Source: an uncultured Oscillospiraceae bacterium (GTDB taxonomy: Bacteria > Bacillota > Clostridia > Oscillospirales > Oscillospiraceae). Taken from it: 64,000 nt of DNA. The DNA is taken from positions 1-64,000 of the forward strand of contig CAKTOW010000003.1 in NCBI GenBank assembly GCA_934590325.1. The letters run 5' to 3'. The first letter of the stretch is position 1; every line of letters starts with the position of its first letter. Positions 58,988-64,000 of the stretch are shown in pieces. Below the pieces are notes generated by a model that saw only the letters and a program-made list of their open reading frames with translations, had not been told where the DNA came from and made no database searches. A program made the position numbers and the translations under genes.

Positions 58988-59667
58988 GCCTCCACCTCCA
59001 GACAGTAGCCCACCATGCGCAGGGTCTTGATCTTCACCGCGGACTGCAGATGGGTCAGCTTGCGCCGCAGGAAGGAGATATATACCTCCACGTTGTTGTC
59101 CTCGGCGGCGGAGTCATAGCCCCAGACCTTCAGTATCAGCTGCTCCTTGGACACGATCTGGCTGCCGTTTTTCATCAGCAGCTCCATCAGGTCGTACTCC
59201 CGGCGGCTGAGCCGCACGCTGCGCCCGCCGCACTCCAGCAGGAACGTGCCCATGTGCAGCGTCAGGTCGCCGAAGGCCGTCACCTCCGGGTCGGCGGCCG
59301 CGTCCTCTCCGCCCCGCCGCAGCAGCGAGCGGATGCAGGCCAGCAGCTCCTCCGGCTCGAAGGGCTTGGTCAGGTAGTAGTCCGCCCCGGCGTCCAGACC
59401 GCGGACGCGGTCGGTGAGCTCGCTGCGGGCGGTGAGCATCAGCACCGGCAGGCGGCTGCCGCCCTGGCGCAGCTGGCGCAGCAGGGTAAAGCCGTCCATG
59501 CCCGGCAGCATGGCGTCCAGCACCAGCAGGTCGTATATGTCGCTGCGGGCGTTGTCCAGCCCGGATATACCGTCATAGCACACGTCGGCGGTATAGCCCT
59601 GGCGGCGCAGCAGTTCCTGCAGCGTCCCCGCCAGGCGTTTTTCGTCCTCCACGATGAGTATGCGCAT
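58984..59667 (-). CDS. OmpR-family response regulator
   Basis: The 227-residue protein has a receiver domain with RILIVEDEKRLAG, phosphoacceptor Asp51 in LLVLDAMLPGMDGF, and YYLTKPFEPEELLA, followed by a winged-helix DNA-binding domain with LSRREYDLMELLMKNGSQIV and AEDNNVEVYISFLRRKL. It should regulate the operon or nearby genes on phosphorylation by the linked kinase. It has a GGAGGACGCGCC ribosome site and lies 25 bases after the DUF4340 lipoprotein gene. Confidence 0.94.
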   Translation of the reverse strand: MRILIVEDEKRLAGTLQELLRRQGYTADVCYDGISGLDNARSDIYDLLVLDAMLPGMDGFTLLRQLRQGGSRLPVLMLTARSELTDRVRGLDAGADYYLTKPFEPEELLACIRSLLRRGGEDAAADPEVTAFGDLTLHMGTFLLECGGRSVRLSRREYDLMELLMKNGSQIVSKEQLILKVWGYDSAAEDNNVEVYISFLRRKLTHLQSAVKIKTLRMVGYCLEVEA

Positions 59668-59692
59668 GGCGCGTCCTCCTTTTACCGATCGC

Positions 59693-60607
59693 TTACAGTC
59701 CTGTTTCCGCCAGCGTCAGCGTCTGCGCCAGCGCGGCCTCCTCCATCCGGTAGATGGTGGGGTCGCCGTCCAGTGCCACATAGCGTCCGCCGTCGCCGGT
59801 GGGCAGCCCGATGGCCAGGGTCAGCGCCCGGTCGGCGCCGTTGTCGGCGGTATAGTTCACCGCAAGGGTCACCAGCGGGGTCTCCAGTCCGCAGACCGCC
59901 GCCGCGCCCTCCGCCGGGTCGTAGTCCACGCAGGTGGTGATGGACAGTGTGCCGATCTCCGCCGCCAGCGCCGCCGTCCTGTCGGTAACGTCGCGGCTTC
60001 CGCTGCGGCGGGTGCCATCCTCGGCGGTGTAGAAGGTCACCGTGCCGCCCCCGGCGTTCATCAGCGACACGCTGACGATCTTATCGGCGGTGATGGCCGG
60101 CAGCACCGGCAGCACCGCCATGGAGTAGATGCTGCGGCTCAGCAGCGCCTTGTTCTCGTCGGAGGTGTACAGCACCCTCCCGGCGGGGGTCAGCACGTAC
60201 CAGCGGCCGTCGGCGGCCTGGTCGCCGATGTAATAGGTCACATCCGCGCCGTCGGAGGTAACGGTCACGTACTTGGTGGGTACCTCCAACCCGTAGACGG
60301 CCAGCTCCTGCCCGTCGGCCACGGCCTCGCCGCCGTCCAGCGCCGCGGGCAGCGCCAGCAGCTCGTCCAGCGCCGTCTGCTCCAGGGGGAAGGCCGGGTC
60401 GTCGTGCCATATCCACGCCCCGCTCTCGTCCTTCTCGAACCGCAGGGTCACGCTGCCGTCGCACAGTGCCAAGGCGGTCACGCCCTCCACCGGGGGCGCA
60501 GTCTGGGTGGATGCGTCCACCATCTCCTTGTTGGTCTTATTGCCGCAGGCGGACAGCAGCAGCGTCAGCCCCAGCGCCAGCGCCAGAAGGCGCGTCAGTC
60601 GTTTCAT
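59693..60607 (-). CDS. DUF4340 lipoprotein
   Basis: The 304-residue protein has a lipoprotein signal ending LTLLLSAC and a DUF4340-like pattern of repeated segments: LEQTALDELLALPAALDGGE, LAVYGLEVPTKYVTV and YYIGDQAADGRWYVL. The family is found in Firmicutes and Bacteroidetes, sometimes near gliding or transport genes; its function is unclear. It is the first gene of the operon ending with the deacylase. The GGAGATACCGGT ribosome site supports the start. It might act as a sensor partner for the adjacent kinase. Confidence 0.82.
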   Translation of the reverse strand: MKRLTRLLALALGLTLLLSACGNKTNKEMVDASTQTAPPVEGVTALALCDGSVTLRFEKDESGAWIWHDDPAFPLEQTALDELLALPAALDGGEAVADGQELAVYGLEVPTKYVTVTSDGADVTYYIGDQAADGRWYVLTPAGRVLYTSDENKALLSRSIYSMAVLPVLPAITADKIVSVSLMNAGGGTVTFYTAEDGTRRSGSRDVTDRTAALAAEIGTLSITTCVDYDPAEGAAAVCGLETPLVTLAVNYTADNGADRALTLAIGLPTGDGGRYVALDGDPTIYRMEEAALAQTLTLAETGL

Positions 60608-60631
60608 ACCGGTATCTCCTTTGCTTTTGTG

Positions 60632-60648
60632 TATACTTTGTCAGTATA
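60632..60648. promoter_or_regulatory. Dyad upstream of the DUF4340 operon
   Basis: TATAC (60632-60636) and GTATA (60644-60648) form an inverted repeat in the promoter region of the four-gene operon. It may be part of the promoter or an operator, perhaps for the linked response regulator; this is inferred from position. Confidence 0.35.
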
Positions 60649-60696
60649 GCAACTTTTCGCGGAAAAGAAAAGTACATTCCGTGAATTATGGGCGCA

Positions 60697-60726
60697 AAAA
60701 AAGAACGGCTGGCGCCGTTCTTTTTT
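60697..60726 (-). terminator. Terminator of prmA
   Basis: AAAGAACGGC and GCCGTTCTTT pair perfectly around TGGC, with long A and T tracts. It lies just past the prmA stop codon. Confidence 0.92.
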
Positions 60727-61678
60727 ATTTACACAGATAGCTGAACCATCCCTCGCTGCTGCGCTGCTCGAAAACGTCCCATCCGTCGGCCTTCAGCTTC
60801 GCCAGCACCTCCGCCGCCCGGTCGTCGATGATACCGGAGCACAGGAACAGGCCGCCCTCCTTCAGGAACGGCCGCACATTGGGGCTCAGCCCCATGATGA
60901 CGTCCGCCACGATGTTGGCCACCACGATGTCATAGCCGGTGCCCATCTCGCGCCGCAGCGCCTCGTCGGACAGCACGTCGCCCCACCGGACGGTGTATGT
61001 ATCCTTTCCGATGCCGTTCAGCGCGGCGTTTTCGTAGGCCACGTCCACGCACTTCTCGTCGATGTCACAGGCGAAGGCCCGCGCCGCGCCCAGCCGCAGG
61101 GCAGCGATGGACAGGATACCGCTGCCGCAGCCCAGGTCCAGCACGCTCTCGCCCCCGTGGATGTGGGTGTCCAGCGCCTGCAGGCACAGGCGCGTGGTGG
61201 CGTGGCTGCCGGTGCCGAAGGTCAGGCCGGGGTTCAGCACCAGCTTCACCCGCGTGGGGTCGGCGGCCTCCTCCCACTCCGGCACCACCAGCAGGCGGCT
61301 GCCGATCTCCATGGGCTTGTAGAACTGCTTCCAGTTGTTCTCCCAGTCCTCGTCAGCCACGTCCTCCATGGTCAGCAGCATGGGCGCGTACTCCGGGTGC
61401 TCCTTTTTCAGGGCGGACATGGCGATGCGCACGGCGGCCACGGTGCCGTAGGCCTCCTCGTTCCGCTCCAGATAGAACGTCACGCGGCTGACGCCCTTTT
61501 TCCGCGCCAGCAGATCGTCATCCACGTAGTCCCAGTACTGGCGGTTGTTCTCCAGAAAGCTCTGGAAGTCCGCCTCGTCGTCGATCATCACGCCGGTGAC
61601 GCCCTGCTGCTCCAGCATGTCCGTCACCGCGTCCAGTCCCGCGTGGCTCGTGTCGATCCTGAGTTCCAGCCAGTCCAT
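60725..61678 (-). CDS. prmA: Ribosomal protein L11 methyltransferase
   Basis: The 317-residue protein starts MDWLELRIDTSHAGLDAVTD and has the S-adenosylmethionine-binding motif VLDLGCGSGILSIAAL, preceded by LNPGLTFGTGSHATTRLCLQ. Both are hallmarks of PrmA, which trimethylates ribosomal protein L11. The later VANIVADVIMGL segment is also typical. I chose the start at 61678 after GGAGGTCGGGAT; a longer frame has no family match. It is followed by its own terminator and stands after a palindromic intergenic repeat. Confidence 0.94.
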   Translation of the reverse strand: MDWLELRIDTSHAGLDAVTDMLEQQGVTGVMIDDEADFQSFLENNRQYWDYVDDDLLARKKGVSRVTFYLERNEEAYGTVAAVRIAMSALKKEHPEYAPMLLTMEDVADEDWENNWKQFYKPMEIGSRLLVVPEWEEAADPTRVKLVLNPGLTFGTGSHATTRLCLQALDTHIHGGESVLDLGCGSGILSIAALRLGAARAFACDIDEKCVDVAYENAALNGIGKDTYTVRWGDVLSDEALRREMGTGYDIVVANIVADVIMGLSPNVRPFLKEGGLFLCSGIIDDRAAEVLAKLKADGWDVFEQRSSEGWFSYLCK

Positions 61679-61771
61679 ATCCCGACCTCCTGCAAAATTG
61701 AAATTCACCCTACGCCGCCCATGGCGACGTATTTTGCGTCCTGCCGATGGCAAACCGACGACGACGATGCA

Positions 61772-61850
61772 TTTTGCGCCAAGACGAGGCGCGGCGGCGC
61801 AGGCGTACTTTGTGTACGGCAAGCCGCCGCAACGAAGTATTGGCGCAAAA
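61772..61850. repeat. Palindromic GC-rich intergenic repeat, REP-like
   Basis: TTTTGCGCCA at 61772-61781 pairs with TGGCGCAAAA at 61841-61850, and an inner GCGGCGGC/GCCGCCGC set pairs around GTACTTTGTGTAC. The unit lies between degV and prmA and could fold into a long hairpin. It looks like a dispersed palindromic chromosomal repeat; only one copy is in this window. Confidence 0.6.
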
Positions 61851-61859
61851 GACGCGCCG

Positions 61860-62732
61860 TCAGCGCTTGGTACCGTAGAAGAATATGCCCATAGTATTGG
61901 GCCCTGTGTGGCTGCCGATGACCGGTCCGATGTAGTTGATGTAGACCTCCTTGACGCCGTAGCGGGCCTTCATCTCCTCGGCCACGGCGCGGGCCTCCAC
62001 CTCGCAGTCGGCGTGGCAGATGAACATGACCTGCTCGCTGGGTTCGATGCCCAGCTCGGCGATCTTGTCGATGAGGGCCTTCAGGCTGGCCTTGCGGCCG
62101 CGCACCTTGCTGACGGGGACCAGCTTGCCCTCGTCGGAGGTGTGCATGACGGGCTTGATGGACAGCATGGAGCCGAAGAACGCGGCGCCGGCACTGAGTC
62201 GACCGCCCATCTTCAGATAGTTCAGGTCGTCCACGGTGAACCAGTGGTCGATGTGGAGCTTGTTGTCCTCCACCCACTGCACCAGCTCCTGGGCGGAAAG
62301 GCCCTCGCGCTTCTTCTGAACGGCCAGATACAACAGCAGGCCCTGGCCCAGGGAGGCGGAGAGAGAGTCCACCACGTAGACGTTGGCGTCGGGGAACTCC
62401 TCCTTCATGTCCTGGGCGGCGATGGATGCGCTCTGGTAGGTCGTGGAAAGGGCGCTGGAGAAATTGATGCTGACGATGTCCTTACCGGCGGCCAGGATGG
62501 GGCGCATGGCGTCCTGAAAATCCCCCACGTTGGCGGCGGAGGTGGTGGCCAGCACACCGCTTCTGATCTTGCCGTAGAAATCCTCAAAGCTGATGGCGCT
62601 GCCGTCCAGCAGGTTGGGGTAGTCCTTGCCGTCAATGTGGACGGTCAGGGGCACCACTGTCAGCTCCAGCTCCTTGGCCATGTGGTCGGTCAGGTCGCAG
62701 CAGCTGTCGGTCATGATGACGTAATCGCGCAT
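61860..62732 (-). CDS. DegV family fatty-acid-binding protein
   Basis: The 290-residue protein has the DegV order: YVIMTDSCCDLTDHMA at the start, VVPLTVHIDGKDY, a TTSAANVGDF segment with the ligand threonine-serine site, and INFSSALSTTYQSASIAA. DegV/FakB proteins bind fatty acids and in some bacteria deliver them to the kinase FakA. The linked kinase gene is not here. The start has GGAGGTTATCATT. It is monocistronic. Confidence 0.92.
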   Translation of the reverse strand: MRDYVIMTDSCCDLTDHMAKELELTVVPLTVHIDGKDYPNLLDGSAISFEDFYGKIRSGVLATTSAANVGDFQDAMRPILAAGKDIVSINFSSALSTTYQSASIAAQDMKEEFPDANVYVVDSLSASLGQGLLLYLAVQKKREGLSAQELVQWVEDNKLHIDHWFTVDDLNYLKMGGRLSAGAAFFGSMLSIKPVMHTSDEGKLVPVSKVRGRKASLKALIDKIAELGIEPSEQVMFICHADCEVEARAVAEEMKARYGVKEVYINYIGPVIGSHTGPNTMGIFFYGTKR

Positions 62733-62849
62733 AATGATAACCTCCTTGGGAGTGATTTTTCCCCGCTATCATACCACGGAAACCGCCGCAGGGAAAGGGC
62801 AAAATTGTAAATAATACAGAATATTAGCAAAATTATACGCCTATATCGC

Positions 62850-64000
62850 CTATTTCCCCACGCAGAAGCGGGAGAAGATGGTGTCCAACAGGTCGTCCCG
62901 CACCCGTTTGCCGTTCAGCTCGCCTAGGGCCTCCAGCGCGGCCTCGCAGTCGGTGAGCACCACGTCCGCCGTCATGCCGATGCGCAGGGCGCTGCGGGCC
63001 TCCGCCACAGCGGAGAGGGCGCGGTTGGCGGCGTCCGCCTGGCGGGCGTTGGTCAACAGCGCGCCGCCGGTGATCTCCCCCGCCGGGAACTGCGCGGCGA
63101 TGGCGTCCGTCAGCACGTCCAGCCCCGCGCCGGTGGCGGCGGAGACACTGGCCACGTTGTCAAATCGGTCCGCCAGGGCGCCGATGTCCAGCACCCGGGG
63201 CAGATCGCTCTTGTTCACCGCCACGATCAGGTGGGGCACGGTCTGGGCCAGGGCGATGGCCTCCTCGTCCTCCTCGTTCAGTTCACGGGAACCGTCCAGC
63301 ACCAGCACCGCCAGGGACGCCTGCTTCGCCGCGGCGCGGCTGCGCTCCACACCCAGTGCCTCCACGGCGTCGCCGCCCCGGCGGATGCCCGCCGTGTCGA
63401 TGAGCCGCAGCAGCACGCCGCCCAGGCTCACCTTTTCCTCCACCGTGTCCCGGGTGGTGCCCGCCACGTCGGTGACGATGGCCCGGTCATACCCCAGCAG
63501 CGCGTTCAGCAGCGACGATTTCCCGGCGTTGGGCTTTCCCAGCAGCACCGTGGGCACGCCCAGCTTCATCAACCGCCCCCGGGAGAACCCGGCCACCAGC
63601 GCCTCCAGGTTGTTCTGGGCCCGGCGCAGGGTGTCCAGCATCTGCTCCCGCTGGAGGTCCTCGATGTCCTCGTCCGGATAGTCCACCACGGCGTAGAACC
63701 GGGCGGCCATATCCATCAGCCCGTCGTAGATGCGCCCCACGCTGCGGCTGAGGGCGCCGTCCAGCTGGCACACAGCGTTGTGGGCCTGCTGGGCTGTCTC
63801 CGCGTCGATAAGGTCCACCACGGACTCCGCCTGTATCAGGTCCAGCTGTCCGTTAAGGAACGCCCGCTTGGTGAACTCCCCTCCGGCGGCCTGACGGCAC
63901 CCGGCGGCGAATAGCGCCCGCAGCCCCGCGTCCAGCACGACGGGGCTGCCGTGGCAGTGCAGCTCGGCGCAGTCCTCGCCGGTATAGCTGTGGGGCGCGG
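62850..64000 (-). CDS. mnmE: tRNA modification GTPase MnmE (5' part beyond window)
   Basis: The open frame runs off the right edge, so the N-terminal part is missing. Visible is the end of the folate-binding domain (SYTGEDCAELHCHGSPVVL), the helical domain, and the inserted G domain with GKPNAGKSSLLNALL, AGTTRDTVEE, DTAGIRRGGD and NKSD. The C-terminus reads FSRFCVGK with the conserved cysteine motif. MnmE with MnmG modifies uridine 34 of several tRNAs. Its stop is followed by an AT-rich gap before degV. Confidence 0.95.
   Translation of the reverse strand, partial: APHSYTGEDCAELHCHGSPVVLDAGLRALFAAGCRQAAGGEFTKRAFLNGQLDLIQAESVVDLIDAETAQQAHNAVCQLDGALSRSVGRIYDGLMDMAARFYAVVDYPDEDIEDLQREQMLDTLRRAQNNLEALVAGFSRGRLMKLGVPTVLLGKPNAGKSSLLNALLGYDRAIVTDVAGTTRDTVEEKVSLGGVLLRLIDTAGIRRGGDAVEALGVERSRAAAKQASLAVLVLDGSRELNEEDEEAIALAQTVPHLIVAVNKSDLPRVLDIGALADRFDNVASVSAATGAGLDVLTDAIAAQFPAGEITGGALLTNARQADAANRALSAVAEARSALRIGMTADVVLTDCEAALEALGELNGKRVRDDLLDTIFSRFCVGK

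Noticed and set aside
61679..61822. Upstream extension of PrmA
   Set aside because: It runs through the palindromic repeat, has no family similarity, and the GGAGGTCGGGAT site precedes the inner start.

Overview
The window holds two very different kinds of DNA joined at about 50.3 kb. From about 50.3 to 64 kb the sequence is GC-rich and carries conserved Clostridia housekeeping genes: pyruvate phosphate dikinase (ppdK), a DNA polymerase III delta-prime subunit next to a PSP1/RicT protein, a HAD phosphatase, a D-aminoacylase/two-component operon, prmA, a DegV protein and the 3' part of mnmE. Gene content, protein style and GC bias suggest an anaerobic gut Firmicute of the Oscillospiraceae/Ruminococcaceae type. 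Species cannot be fixed from the sequence alone.

From the left edge to 50.3 kb the DNA is AT-rich and reads as one integrated element of about 49.9 kb sitting in the last codons of ppdK. A 21-bp sequence at the ppdK 3' end (50302-50322) recurs at 57-77, 222-242 and 387-407 inside a 165-bp tandem repeat at the left end. Joining the left flank of the repeat core to ppdK gives a clean ppdK end (Ala-Ala-Ile-Lys-Gln-stop TAA). The integrated form instead reads Gln-Gly-stop. A large serine recombinase (1634-3520) lies just inside the left end beside an Xre regulator and a SLOG-family protein. Almost all other element genes are on the minus strand.

Element layout, left to right: attachment-site repeats, regulator, SLOG protein and integrase (0-3.5 kb); a YkgJ-like cysteine-cluster protein and unknown genes (3.5-5.2 kb); a repeat-rich non-coding stretch (5.2-6.5 kb); three small operons of unknown proteins including a DUF3846 protein (6.5-11.5 kb); a Phd/Doc toxin-antitoxin pair (11.7-12.3 kb); surface module A, with a lipoprotein, a membrane protein and a 1416-residue secreted protein (12.4-18.0 kb); module B's 718-residue secreted protein (19.0-21.2 kb); a cargo block with a GNAT toxin-antitoxin-like pair, a Panacea toxin-antitoxin-like pair and an adenine methylase (21.3-25.3 kb); module B's lipoprotein and membrane protein (25.4-26.9 kb); secreted beta-rich and BspA-type leucine-rich-repeat proteins (28.7-32.3 kb); unknown genes with a DUF4314 protein (32.4-36.4 kb); a transglutaminase-like lipoprotein, a Dam-like methylase and a DUF927 ATPase (36.6-40.4 kb); a membrane/secreted cluster with a pilin-like protein (40.7-43.4 kb); a small resolvase; more unknown genes; a 43-bp repeat array (47.5-47.9 kb); a zinc-ribbon protein; and a catalytically dead resolvase-like DNA-binding protein at the right end.

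No relaxase, coupling protein, conjugation ATPase, capsid, portal, terminase or tail gene was recognised, so the element fits no standard class. Its most distinctive content is a large surface/secretome programme. Two paralogous lipoprotein + membrane protein + giant secreted protein modules have pair-specific matching C-terminal tails, and module B's two separated loci share a 41-bp upstream element. Nearly all hairpin terminators in the element have one wobble position inside the stem, oriented to the minus-strand transcript, while the two chromosomal terminators are perfect. Names of domains rest on motif recognition by eye; no database search was run.
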